Source: Elysia chlorotica (lineage: Eukaryota; Mollusca; Gastropoda; Plakobranchidae). From it: DNA of 64,000 nt. Below the pieces are notes generated by a model. It was not told where the DNA came from. It made no database searches and was given only the letters and a program-made list of their open reading frames with translations. Below are positions 54,801 through 64,000 of this stretch, piece by piece. The stretch is taken from positions 298,082 to 362,081 of the forward strand of contig RQTK01000415.1 in NCBI GenBank assembly GCA_003991915.1, read 5' to 3'. The translations under genes and the position numbers were made by a program. Each line of letters opens with the position of its first letter. Position 1 is the first letter of the stretch.

Positions 54801-57800
54801 AAATTTTTAAGGAAACAAAAGAGGCCCCTTGGGTTCACTCGTAACATATTTTTCCACATTGCCTTACATCTTACATTTGGCAAATTTTGCCACCTGGGGC
54901 TAAAATCGTGGCAACTTTTGCAAAATTTGAGGTTTCATGGAGAAAAAAACTGCAGGGACAGATTAAAGAGTGAGGTGAAAACTATGGAGTTGAGAGTTAC
55001 AAGAGTAGAAGTCTGCTGTAAAAGTGTGGCAAGTTGTTCAATATTAAAGGGAAAAATGATGTAATCAACATATTCAAACAATAAATAATAAGGTTATCAT
55101 TTTTCAGTGTCAATTTTAAGGTGATTTTTTCCCCAGGCATTTTAAAAATTACCTTTAAATTTTTTATGTTATGACCTTGAAAAAGAGTTGAAATATTAAA
55201 TACATAATTTTCAACCCAGTACATGTATTCAGATTTTTCTGGGAAGGATACACGATTCCATTGGAAGACAAGGATGTGTAGAATACATCGTGAAGGCTCG
55301 AGTAGTTCTCAGGACTGTAGATGGTCTCAGCTGTCAAAATCACATCATAGCTGGAAAGAAATGAGAAATTGGTGAGTTGGTTTTAGGAATTGCTCAGTAC
55401 AGTGGACCTTGGATATAACGAAATTGTTGGGCCTGAGTTAAAATTATGTTATAACCAAGGTTTTGTTATAACCAAGGTCTACTGTGATTGGGTACATAAT
55501 TACATAAAATGTGCATCATTGGCAGAAGCTGCTACGAGTCACAGCGATCAACTTTTCCCCTCTGAGTTTGACTGATTCAACTGATTGACATTTATTGAGT
55601 TGCGACTGGGCAAACATAGGCTAGGCATTAGGTAACAAGTAACATCAACCAATGAGTGGAGAGGAAGAATTTCCGAAGAACAAAGACGTCAATAGTCTAG
55701 CCTAGCCTATCGTGTGTATGGCTGGCGTCACTGTAAATCAGCGTTGCCATCCACATTTTTTTAAAAGACTACATTTGGTGTAAAAAAAAAGACTAAATTC
55801 GACAAAAAAGACCAAATGTACCTCACACCCACTCACTCTTGCAAAATCTGACTAGTTTTGTTAAACAAAAAATTCAGACGTTTAGTGGGTTGTTTTTTTT
55901 TTTTATGTTTTTTTTAATAAAATGGAATAAAATTAAGAATAGATCTAGATTTGATATGCCTGTACACTCCCATACATAAAAATAAGAAATAAATAGAAAA
56001 AAGGGGAAAAGCAACAAAAAAAAACTAAAAGTGCCCAGAAAACACTAAAAGTAACACTAATGCGCCCAAAATAGCCTAGATCTAAATCTAGTCTCAAAAA
56101 ACGGAAAACGGCAACGCTGTTGTAAATTGAAGACCGTCAATAGCCTAGTGCCTCTTCACCCCAGAAAGAGACAGAGGCGGAGAGAAAGAGCGAGAGATGG
56201 AAAGAGAAAAAGAAAGAGAGAGAGAGGGGGGGATACATTTGGCAAATTTTGCCATTTGGGGCTAAATTTGTGGCCAAATTTTGGCATTATTGACGCAAAA
56301 TTTTGCAAAATTTGAGGATTCAAATGGAGAAAAAAACTGCAGGGACAGATTAAAGAGTGAGGTGAAAACTATGGAGTTGAGAGTTACAAGAGGAAAAGTC
56401 TGCTGTAAAAGTTTGGCAAGTTGTTCAATATTATTATGTAATCAAAATATTCAAACAATAAATAATAAGGTTATCATTTTTCAAAATCAATTTTAGGGTG
56501 CATTTTTTTCCCAAGCATTTTAAAAATTACCCTTAATTTTTTTTATGTTATGACATTGAAAAAGAGTTGATATATTAAATACATAATTTTCAACCCAGTA
56601 TTCAGATTTTTCTGGGAAGGATACATGATTCCATTGGAAGACAAGGATGTGGAGAATACATCGTGAAGGCTCGGGTAGTTCTCAGAACTGTAGATGGTTT
56701 CAGCTGTCAAAATCACATCATAGCTGGAAAGAAAGGAGAAATTGGTGTGTTGGTTTTAGGTATTGCTCAGCAGTGGGTAGAAGTAGACTTTAAAATGACC
56801 AAAGAAGAATGCTGCTTTCTAGATGTGTTTGCATCAAGTTACCGTAAAACTAATCTGGAAAACACCTCAAACCAATAGGCAACTTCACTTCCTGGAAAGA
56901 ATGATTAGTTAAAAATGTTCTATTGATCAATATTACTTTACTCTATGATTCTGCAATTAAAAAAAAAAACATTGGAAGGTTTAAGTTCTGACCTGTTAAT
57001 ATAATTTTAGTGTAAATTTTGTCTGACGAAAAAAATGTATATATGTTTATTACAAAATAAATCCCCTTCAAATATGAAAATTATTTTAATTATGAATATT
57101 TTACACAATATAAAAACGGGCTGACAAAGCTTTTTATTTATGATGTTTATAAGTTAAAGATGTTTACTTCATAAAAGAAGAGCATGACCTTAAAGTAGTG
57201 GTTATGCACTGTAAAAAAGTTGTATATTATTAAGGAGGATGAAACTTTTTATTCAGAAAGAAGTTCAGGGGCTTCTATAAATAGCTTACCCACAGATCTT
57301 TGTCTATATATAGCTGTATCTTGAGGTGGATTTTTTTACCTACACAGTACACTTGGATAAGGAGATAAATATGGAAGACTATAGAAATCCTCATAAATAG
57401 TGCATATTAACACTTACCAGTGGGAAGAAGTATAGGCGATTTTGATGACAGATTTATATCAATTAAAATCGTCGGTCACACCCATGGCATAGATTGGCTA
57501 TCCATAGTATATTGGCAAGGAGCATTCATCCTTGATGAAATTTCTTTAAATTTTGTAAATTTCAGTGCATCCAACCAAGCAGAGATAAACGTTTTTTTCG
57601 TTATAATTATTGTTTTCCACTGCAAACACAAAAATTAGTATTGTTTCTTTAATAATTAATTATTGGTACTGTTTGTTTACGTTACTATTTTTCTTTCACT
57701 GTACTTACATTTGCTTTTCCTGTTGTAACAGTTGGCTTAGTGAGGACCAGTCCCCACTAAAATATCGACAGTTGACTTCTTCGGTCTCGATAATATTTAA

Positions 57801-60800
57801 GGTTGCGTTAGTGTGTGTCACCAGCTGTAGCACCTCTTCATTCTGTACAGGCAAGAATAAAAATACTGCTCAATTCTGCATCTAAATAAAATGTATTACA
57901 GAAAAACATAAACGTAGACAACCTACAGAAAAATAATAAACAAATGCTGAAAAAAGAAAGAAATAGCATTTCGTTTTAATCCTTTTTAGACAAAAAAATT
58001 TGGGTGATTTAATTTTACCCAAATTTTTGCAAGAAAATTTTACAAGATAACGAATCATGTTCACTCATCATCGCAATTTATTCTTTGTGGTCCGTTTGAT
58101 ATACAACACTTTAGGTTTACCTCTATGCACAGAAAATAAAATGGCACCCTCCTCTGCCAATTTGTAACTTTCCAAAGCCCTCCATCAAAATGTGGATTCA
58201 AGCTCAGGGTTTAGCACAGTTAAAAAGAGACATTTTATTTCATTAAATAAAACATTTATTACCATTAGAAACAATAAAAGTTAGTGCACTTCTTGCAGCA
58301 CAACACTGGTCTTTTTGGACTAGTTAGTAACAAGAGATGTTGGTTGTTGGGTTGGTTTAACTTCCAAGGGCCACCGCGCCCCCCTAGTACATAGTAACAA
58401 GAGAAATACATACAAAATCTTGGAAGTGCACAGCTTGAGCTCCACGGGTGCAGCAGTAGACCCCAGGCAGACCAGCACCACAGCCCAACTGAGAGGGATC
58501 ACAGGGATGAATAAAAAGAGTAATGGTGTGACGTGCCAAATAAAATACATGAGAAAAACATGAACACACAGACACTATCCTGTTGGCTAGATATCATAAT
58601 TATGTGAAGCGCTTAACAGAAAAACAGAGAATGTCAAATATTCACCCATCAACAAAAAATGGTCAATGTCAGTACATTCAAAATAAAACAAATCGTGAAG
58701 ATGTTCAATTTGTAATTACTTTTAAAAAACAAGAAAATACCAGGCAATTTTATGTAACATTGGCTGGGGATTTTTTCTGCTTGAACCTTTCATATAATTA
58801 TGTACCAGCAGATTGCTCTTGATTTTACCAGAGCAGATCAAAACCATTTTAAATTATTCCAGCCAGAATTACTCACACTTTGCTTTTACAATCAACTCTG
58901 GTTACATAGACTGCTTACTTCAAGAATGGATTTCCCTTTTAGTTCTATTGCTTGGCCCACAGGATGCGATATCAGAAAGTGAGTCAAATCATCTCCACAT
59001 TCCCACATTTTGAGACCACCTGTAGAGTAACAAATTAATTCACAAAAATGGGAGTTGCAAGACATCTAAAAAATGTCTATTTCTATTATGACATAAACTT
59101 TTTAAAAGCAAGAAAAACTAGATTCATTCCTTTTAATTTGACAAAAAGAGGAAATTAGCCTTAGTGTGTACATTTCAAGCACATCCTTAAGCTAGTAAAA
59201 TGACACAGACATTTACATTTTCAAATTGAAAACAAAAGAAAAGTAAGTGATTAGTTTATGCACTAATATACTAGCACTTTTCTGAACTTGCAGACTCAAA
59301 AATGTATGGCTAATTTACTTATTTCTATAATTTCTCTCTCATTTATATTCAACAAAGGCAATAAATCCTATCAAACTTATATCATTCAATTCAACAACAA
59401 ACAAACAAAAACCTGTATGTTAAAAAACGTGTAATCAAAACAAGTTGAGTGTATATGATTATGACAAACTGTTCTTGATTGATTTCAACTTTGTAGCACA
59501 AATTTGTTACAAACCTTCATAAACTCCAGCCACCAAATCACTGCTTGCAGACAAAGCAGCAACAAGATTCTCTGAGTTGGCAAAGCTTTTGAATTTCTCA
59601 TCTTTTAGAATCAAGTCCCCCAGTTTACTGGTATCCACAATCTTGAGGCAATTCTGCCCAAACTCCACACCAAGCAATTCAAACTGAATGGAATAGAAAA
59701 TTCATTGAAAGTTATTAAGTTTATATCGAAGCCTATGAATTAATGATTCATAAATCAATCAATCAAGAGTAATGTTGTATAGTGCTTAATAATACTTAAT
59801 AGGATAGTGGTTTCAAAGATTTTGTTAAACAATTTTAAAAGTCTCCATCCTCATCCTAATACTGTTGTTAATAGATGTTCATAGAGTATATCACTGTATC
59901 TCTCATCACATGATTCAGAAAGTGCTGGACATCTAATTTGTACAAAGTGTAGAAGTCATGATGAGTCTCTTTCTTAATCATGTTCATGTGGCTGCTTTCA
60001 AACATGTTACAAAGTATAAGTTTTTACATTGAGTTTAAAGAATAATAGGAAAATTTTCTCCTTTTTACTGTCCAGTTAAAAATTCAGGTACCTTTGATAT
60101 AAGCTCATCATCACAGAAATCTGTAACTTCTTTCGCCTCTGAAAAAGTTGTGTCAGTTTTTTTGTGTATTGTCTCCCCATCACTGTTTCCTAGAATCATA
60201 AGAATGTTATTGTATAGCAAATTGTAAAAAAAAAAAACGTTTTGCATATTTCAATATTTCTTAAGTTAAAAAGCTTTGAACATTCAGCATGATTGGGATC
60301 ACATAAAAAAGTGAAAACAATAACAGAAAAACAATATGCACCTTCTAAAAGAAATTAATAACATTTATTTATATTGTCATTTATTGTGGCAATAACGCAA
60401 AAGCCTAAGGAGACATTAAATACAAATTTCGAATACTCTTGTTGCAGCATTAGAAGATACGGCAGGTAAGACCGGGCTTATCCATGAATTATTGAAACAC
60501 TGACCACACTAGTATTGAATACAGCGGCATCGGTTCAGATACAGAGGTTGAAAAGTCGGCGCAAGTTCCGTAAGGCTATCACAGTCTTTAAGTAGAAACC
60601 TAACTAATTCCCCTGTACCTGGACTAAGGGTTTGGTTCTACAATTAAAATGTCACTAAGTCGGACTAAAATACTCGGCATAGACCGTCAAACTCTCAAGC
60701 AGCCCAAGCCAAGGTGTAAGCTTCTAGTCCCTCAATACATGCAAGTGACGAGTGGTTACAGATCCGGTTCGGCGCCGTCGGCTGCGGCTGGGCCAAAATT

Positions 60801-61995
60801 CCAGTGACTTAATTTGCATGCTTTAATTAACTGGGATAGTCCTCAGTAGGGGGACCGGGATGAACTCGGGTTCCGGCTTAGTGTAACAGGCATGACTGTC
60901 TAGTGTCTAGCTAAAAAATATATTGTTGCCATGGGTACATTTTTTAAACAATCTTTTTAGATTTAAAAACTCATCATTTGTACAACAAGCCTCGTTTGTA
61001 TCTTTTTTAATCTTCAATAAAATAAACCAATGGTAAAAAAAACAAAAAACAAAGAGATACACACAGGCCAGAAAAAAATGAAAATAAACTTGATAATTTC
61101 TCCGGGTTGACAATCGATCACACAGCCACTGTCTAAAAATGCCTCTGATGACCTTTTCTGGGACCCAGCGCCGTGTAGACAGCTGCAGACTTCATCAATT
61201 CTGCTATCTCGCCTAGTAGGGGTCTAAACCTCGTTAAATGTTTCGGCTCCTGTTTCACATGATCTGTAAATTGCATCTATCTATAGGCAACTTGAAGATT
61301 TTAAACTGATGACAGCTTTATCTGCTAGGCTTGATTTCCAGCTCCTCTTTAACATACGTATGTGCAAATTGCATCAATAGTTGACGTCAAGATTTAAAAC
61401 CAATGAAAGCTTTCTCAGTTTGGCTTTACTTCCATTTTCATTGCAAATTTTATTTTGGACCAGCCGAGTGTGAAAGTCGTCATGTAGGCCTATTTATAAC
61501 CGATATGATAGTCAGTTGTATCAGATAAGTCTGCTATCTTAGTCGGCACTAGTGGATCAGGAATTGGGTCGACCGCCCAGCCTTACCGTAATAGCTTAGA
61601 GGCATTTGGTCAAGTGGTGGATGTCTGTTATGACAGTGAGTATTTACTTATCATACAAGAGAGTACTAGATCTATGTCTTGTTGTTGTTTTTTTAACCTA
61701 ATCATCGAAAGGCTATTATTTGATTTTGTCTTTTGGGGGACAGATGTCTAAAAGATATCACTTTGCTTGTTAATGTCAGCCTCACCATTTTAAATACAAT
61801 AGTTTCACTAGAACTAGAAATCTAGATCTATCTTCGTTAGGCCTATAAATTATAATTCCTGCGTTTCCAAAGTTAGATCAAGATCTATGTCTTGATGTCT
61901 GGCATACCTTCACCAAGTCCAATATTAGGATTAAACGAGTCAGTTCCTCTTTCCGAAGCATCCTCATCTGATGCGAAATTAAACAAAAAAGACAT
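51758..61995 (-). CDS. METTL18: METTL18-type protein-histidine methyltransferase, 9 coding positions, exon 7 duplicated
   Basis: SAM-dependent methyltransferase. Human METTL18 and yeast Hpm1 methylate one histidine of ribosomal protein uL3/RPL3 (family knowledge). Exons: 61995-61908, 60189-60092, 59683-59515, 59019-58919, 58488-58414, 57842-57709, one of 56723-56625 or 55350-55252, 53691-53576, 51816-51758. They total 939 nt with either exon 7 copy: 312 residues plus stop. The start MSFLFNFASDED matches the family's M-F-FNF opening. Key blocks are SDLVAGVYEGGLKMWECGDD, SAM motif I SILELGCGAGLPGV, HFQDF, CRYFSGDW, YDVILTAETIYSPENY and AKVYYFGVGGGTDGF. Vertebrate proteins are about 60 residues longer, mainly near the N-terminus. 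It is transcribed toward PLCE1. Confidence 0.94.
51817..53575. other. METTL18 intron 8
   Basis: 1.76 kb of unique AT-rich DNA between exons 8 and 9. I see no repeat array or exon. Both splice sites are normal GT-AG (ACAG|gtcagt, ctctcag|). Confidence 0.8.
53576..53691 (-). CDS. METTL18: METTL18 exon 8: YFGVGGG motif
   Basis: 116 nt, phase 2 in and phase 1 out. It encodes VVAAKVYYFGVGGGTDGFIE and YVESRKRFTAEIVHTIKT. AK-YYFGVGGG is diagnostic of METTL18/Hpm1 proteins. Upstream is a U12-like branch ttccttgaat, with branch A about 14 bases before AG. Confidence 0.95.
53863..54010. repeat. TC-rich low-complexity tract
   Basis: A short perfect (TC)n followed by degenerate TC/TTTC units. Confidence 0.85.
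54124..54400 (+). mobile_element. Near-complete tRNA-derived SINE
   Basis: Head ggggtaaagtgtttatctcc with a B box ttcggttcaaaacccatgat, an A run, then body blocks ctctgtctctgtaatggcag, cacgtaataaatgtcagacg and tccacaatatacatgtgtca. It is the fullest copy of the local family and lies antisense to METTL18, within its U12 intron. Confidence 0.65.
54590..54665 (-). mobile_element. SINE 3' end
   Basis: The - strand reads agtcttgaaacctgtccaca, aaatagcctatatagtgctg and aagttggacttaac: the family's terminal block, truncated at its head. Confidence 0.55.
54872..55400. repeat. Segmental duplication, copy near 55 kb (contains exon 7b)
   Basis: About 526 bp repeated in direct orientation at 56234-56775. 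Identity is high throughout, roughly 95 percent by eye in clean stretches, with small indels. It spans the whole exon plus about 380 bp of downstream and 50 bp of upstream intron in transcript sense. Confidence 0.95.
55252..55350 (-). CDS. METTL18: METTL18 exon 7b (transcript-downstream copy)
   Basis: 99 nt, phase 2 in and out (tttctttccag|, donor |gtatccttcc). It encodes YDVILTAETIYSPENYSSLH and DVFYTSLSSNGI, finishing a Val codon with exon 8. Pro in YSPENY and Ser in YSSLH match the vertebrate protein, so this is probably the ancestral-type copy. Confidence 0.92.
55401..56233. other. METTL18 intron between exon 7 copies
   Basis: 833 bp of unique AT-rich intron with A-rich and T-rich runs near 55890-56030 and a short GA-rich stretch at 56165-56230. 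No further exon copy is seen. Confidence 0.8.
56234..56775. repeat. Segmental duplication, copy near 56.5 kb (contains exon 7a)
   Basis: Direct repeat of 54872-55400. Main differences are an extra stretch of about 25 bases near 56275-56300 and small indels. Confidence 0.95.
56625..56723 (-). CDS. METTL18: METTL18 exon 7a (transcript-upstream copy)
   Basis: 99 nt, same phases, acceptor (tttctttccag|) and U12 donor as 7b. It differs at five bases, four of them amino-acid changing: YSSENYPSLH and DVFSTSLSSN, and Ile instead of Val at the split codon. The reading frame is open. It may be an alternative exon or a drifting duplicate. Confidence 0.75.
57709..57842 (-). CDS. METTL18: METTL18 exon 6
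   Basis: 134 nt, phase 0 in and phase 2 out (cctgtacag| ... AAT|gtaagt). It encodes NEEVLQLVTHTNATLNIIET and EEVNCRYFSGDWSSLSQLLQ, QEKQ. CR-FSG-W is conserved in METTL18. It is shorter than the vertebrate counterpart, which has an acidic/basic insert here. The donor is U2-type. Confidence 0.93.
57843..58413. other. METTL18 intron 5
   Basis: 571 bp, AT-rich. It contains a tiny TSD-flanked SINE-tail insertion at 58325-58404, close to the exon 5 donor. Confidence 0.85.
58325..58404 (-). mobile_element. Truncated SINE tail with 13-bp target-site duplication
   Basis: tagtaacaagaga occurs at 58325-58337 and 58392-58404 and flanks 54 bp. The insert on the - strand includes gttaaaccaacccaacaacc, which matches the family's 3' terminus (gttaaaccaactcaacaa) and CAA tail. 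Confidence 0.6.
58414..58488 (-). CDS. METTL18: METTL18 exon 5: SAM-binding motif I
   Basis: 25 codons, phase 0 both ends (ccctctcag| ... TTT|gtatgt). It encodes LGCGAGLPGVYCCTRGAQAV and HFQDF. LGCGAGLPG is the glycine-rich SAM loop; V-FQD is the family's next strand. Confidence 0.96.
58919..59019 (-). CDS. METTL18: METTL18 exon 4
   Basis: 101 nt, phase 1 in and phase 0 out (actctacag| ... GAA|gtaagc). It encodes GGLKMWECGDDLTHFLISHP and VGQAIELKGKSILE. YEGGLK-WEC across the 3/4 junction is highly conserved in METTL18. Confidence 0.95.
59515..59683 (-). CDS. METTL18: METTL18 exon 3
   Basis: 169 nt, phase 0 in and phase 1 out (ccattcag| ... GAAG|gtttgt). It encodes FELLGVEFGQNCLKIVDTSK, then SENLVAALSASSDLVAGVYE. 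SSDL--GVYEGG matches the vertebrate enzyme. Confidence 0.93.
60092..60189 (-). CDS. METTL18: METTL18 exon 2
   Basis: 98 nt, phase 1 in and phase 0 out (gattctag| ... AAG|gtacct). It encodes GNSDGETIHKKTDTTFSEAK and EVTDFCDDELISK: acidic, low-complexity and poorly conserved, like the family's N-terminal region. Confidence 0.83.
60190..61907. other. METTL18 intron 1
   Basis: 1.7 kb. It contains a GC-richer, unrecognised island at about 60440-60900 and mixed unique DNA beyond. No coding frame or known repeat is identified. Confidence 0.75.
61908..61995 (-). CDS. METTL18: METTL18 exon 1 with start codon
   Basis: 88 nt from ATG to GAAG|gtatgc. It encodes MSFLFNFASDEDASERGTDS, FNPNIGLGE. The M-F-FNF opening followed by acidic residues matches METTL18 N-termini, which supports this ATG as the start. 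Confidence 0.9.
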
Positions 61996-64000
61996 ACTTT
62001 AAAGTTTCCAACGTATCCAGAAGTTATTACAAGACTGGCTTTCCAGTAACCACTAACCAGTTTCCACCTTTCATGCCGAATGTTACTAAATTTCCCGATT
62101 AAAGAACGATAACGCTTAAAATATCATTTTAGTTTTACTTTCGGTTTAGGTTAGTTCTTTTAGAGGTTTTTATTTTCAAATTATTTTGCAAGATGACTGT
62201 TCGCAATTACATTAGATGTAGATTCTAGATCTAGATCCCTATATTATTTTAATTGTTCATCCTATAACTTGGGAAAATATCCGTGTACAAAAAGGTAAGA
62301 TTTAAATCTAGATATTAAGGTCCAGATCTAGACATAGGGTCTAGGCCTATCTCACGCTATAAATATCACCTTGATGTAGGGAACCCATCTACATCTACAA
62401 ATTCAAAGGCCTAGATCTAGATCTAGATTCTAGATCCTCCTTAGATTTAGGTATATATCTATATATATTGGTATACAAGAAAATATAGGAAGATCCTATA
62501 AGCTGCCAACCCCCAGGCCTAAGTTTTGGCGTATTTATTTTCATACGCTTTTTGTCCACAAATGCGCCAATACGTTTTCATGCCGAAAAAATTTGACTTT
62601 CCCGAATACCCTAATGTTTTGTTTTTTTTACTTAGGCCTACCATTTTTACAACATTCTACTCTTTTTTTTTTGTCAATTATGCAACCGAAACTAGAGAAG
62701 AATAAAGAAAGTTTCGTGCACGTAAAGATTGGGTTTTATTCAACTAGAATGATATTGTCGCCAACAACTTATTGTTTTGTTTATCATTTAGATGTCCCAA
62801 ACTCCGAAAAATAGTATCCATCTCTCTATCTTAGATCTAGGTCTTGACCATAACAGTAATTTCTAATCAAGTAATAGTTCTGATTGCATTTGATCTAACT
62901 TGGTGTTGACCAAAAAATGGACGTAGATCCAGTTTAATATCATTATTCGTCTGCATGCTGATCTCTCCATCTTAACATCCAGTCCTCTGCCCTCGTCGTC
63001 ATTTTTAATTCTTTTATGAATCATATACATGTGCTCAAATCTACTTTTACAAACTACGACTCTCATTTAGTTTAAATTTGTTTAAATTTGTAATATCATT
63101 ACCAATCTCTCAATCTTTACATCCAGTCCTCGGCCCACGCCGTCATTTAAATCTTATGATTCTAATTGTTGCTGTTGATCTAACTTGATGCAAATCATGC
63201 TCTCTACGGCTCTAGTGTTCTTAATATTAATAATAATGTAGATCTAGTTCAGACAAGAAGCTTAATTGTAAATCAGAAATCAAGATTTAGATCTATGTCT
63301 ATTTTAGTCTTTTAGGAGCTACACTGTATCCAAATCATTGGCACATTCAAGATCAAACTCTCAATCAAATCTACATCTTAATTTAGATTATGCAAATACA
63401 GCAGCCTATATATGGGTATCAACAAAGATTCTTTACGACGAGGGGGTTACAGAGCGTTATACCGCAGATTTGGCTGATCACATAAATATGTATTATAGTG
63501 TCAGTGTACCATGATAGACACCGACCCAATGCTAAGGGGAAAAAATCTCCGCAGATAGAACAGAGCTAAAATGCTGGCCCTGCGCTTGGCTACTTCACTG
63601 ACTTAACACCTCCTGACTGGTCACTGCGGGGTGCTGAGTAACTGATACTGGTAGCAGGCCTTCATTCATCTTTTATTCCTCCTTTTTCTATCACGTGAGA
63701 AACTCTTGAATGGGTATATGTGCTCTTAATATATCAACCAATGATATCAATGAATAGTTTGGCAGATTCTCGGCCTCCCACTCAGATTATAAAAGTTATA
63801 TCACTGATTATAGCCTGAATCTCTAAGAAAGGAAAGGGCTGAGGAAGTAGCACAATACCCCCCACCCCACGCCAACCCACCCTTAGAGATCTTGGGTAAC
63901 TGTTTAGTACCCTGTATAAAGACAGTTGGACCATTGATGTAGGGGTAGATGGTGACCAAAGCCATGCTTTCACTTTTTCACATATGAGTATCAAACGCTG
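61996..64000. other. Region upstream of METTL18
   Basis: AT-rich DNA with no recognised gene. It should hold the METTL18 5' UTR and promoter, but I see no convincing TATA box or initiator. It is unusually rich in overlapping TCTAGA/AGATCT motifs at 62215-62460. Confidence 0.55.
62215..62460. repeat. Cluster of TCTAGA/AGATCT palindromic motifs
   Basis: Runs such as tagattctagatctagatcc at 62220 and ctagatctagatctagattc at 62412 build a degenerate 6-bp palindromic repeat. Shorter copies occur at about 17800, 56080, 61810 and 61880. Confidence 0.75.

Larger units (their letters stand above)
53692..55251 (-). other. U12-type GT-AG intron of METTL18 (as used by exon 7b)
   Basis: Donor gtatccttccc matches the U12 consensus and fits U2 poorly. 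The acceptor side has ttccttgaat within 22 bases of the AG. The intron contains TC-rich DNA at 53863-54010 and two SINE copies. From exon 7a the same acceptor gives a 2.9-kb intron that skips 7b. Confidence 0.88.

Noticed and set aside
55246-55254. U2-type donor for METTL18 exon 7 at ATC|gtgtat
   Set aside because: The second copy reads ATCATGTAT and lacks it, and using it breaks the frame to exon 8. The U12 site two bases on fits both copies and the protein.
58320-58550. Longer - strand frames around METTL18 exon 5
   Set aside because: Only 58414-58488 is flanked by splice sites and matches the SAM motif; the extensions run into intron and the SINE-tail insertion.

Overview
The window is eukaryotic. 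It has split genes with GT-AG introns, a GC-richer coding fraction inside AT-rich introns, very long perfect microsatellites ((TC)n, (GA)n, (ATT)n, (CTAT)n), minisatellites, tRNA-derived SINEs and a decayed L1-like retrotransposon. Protein similarity points to an invertebrate animal. The repeat style suggests a lophotrochozoan, perhaps a gastropod mollusc, but I cannot prove the clade from sequence alone.

Two protein-coding genes lie tail to tail. On the + strand, positions 2992-44731 hold the 3' part of a phospholipase C epsilon gene (PLCE1 type). I resolve 27 exons that join in one frame to 1557 residues: PH domain, EF-hand-like region, catalytic X box, acidic X/Y linker, Y box with an internal serine-rich insert, C2, two Ras-association domains and a basic tail. 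The start codon and the expected N-terminal RasGEF part lie upstream of the window. On the - strand, positions 61995-51758 hold a complete METTL18-type protein-histidine methyltransferase gene (312 residues) with nine coding positions.

Layout: 1-2991 upstream PLCE1 intron; 2992-24213 PH and EF-hand exons separated by large repeat-rich introns; 24859-37378 catalytic core; 37799-44731 C2, RA1, RA2 and tail; 44732-51757 3' UTRs and intergenic DNA; 51758-61995 METTL18; 61996-64000 its upstream region.

Three things stand out. (1) Exon 7 of the METTL18 gene is present twice. Each copy has a U2-type acceptor and a U12-type donor, so the copies should not be able to splice to one another: built-in mutual exclusivity by spliceosome incompatibility. 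(2) PLCE1 contains a textbook AT-AC U12-type intron at 36029-36626. (3) Around the PLCE1 catalytic X-box exons, several minisatellites have copied splice junctions: a 60-bp array carrying about 28 acceptor-plus-exon-start copies, a 62-64-bp array carrying five decoy donors, and an acceptor that is itself the last unit of an array. Most of the remaining sequence is intronic repeat.
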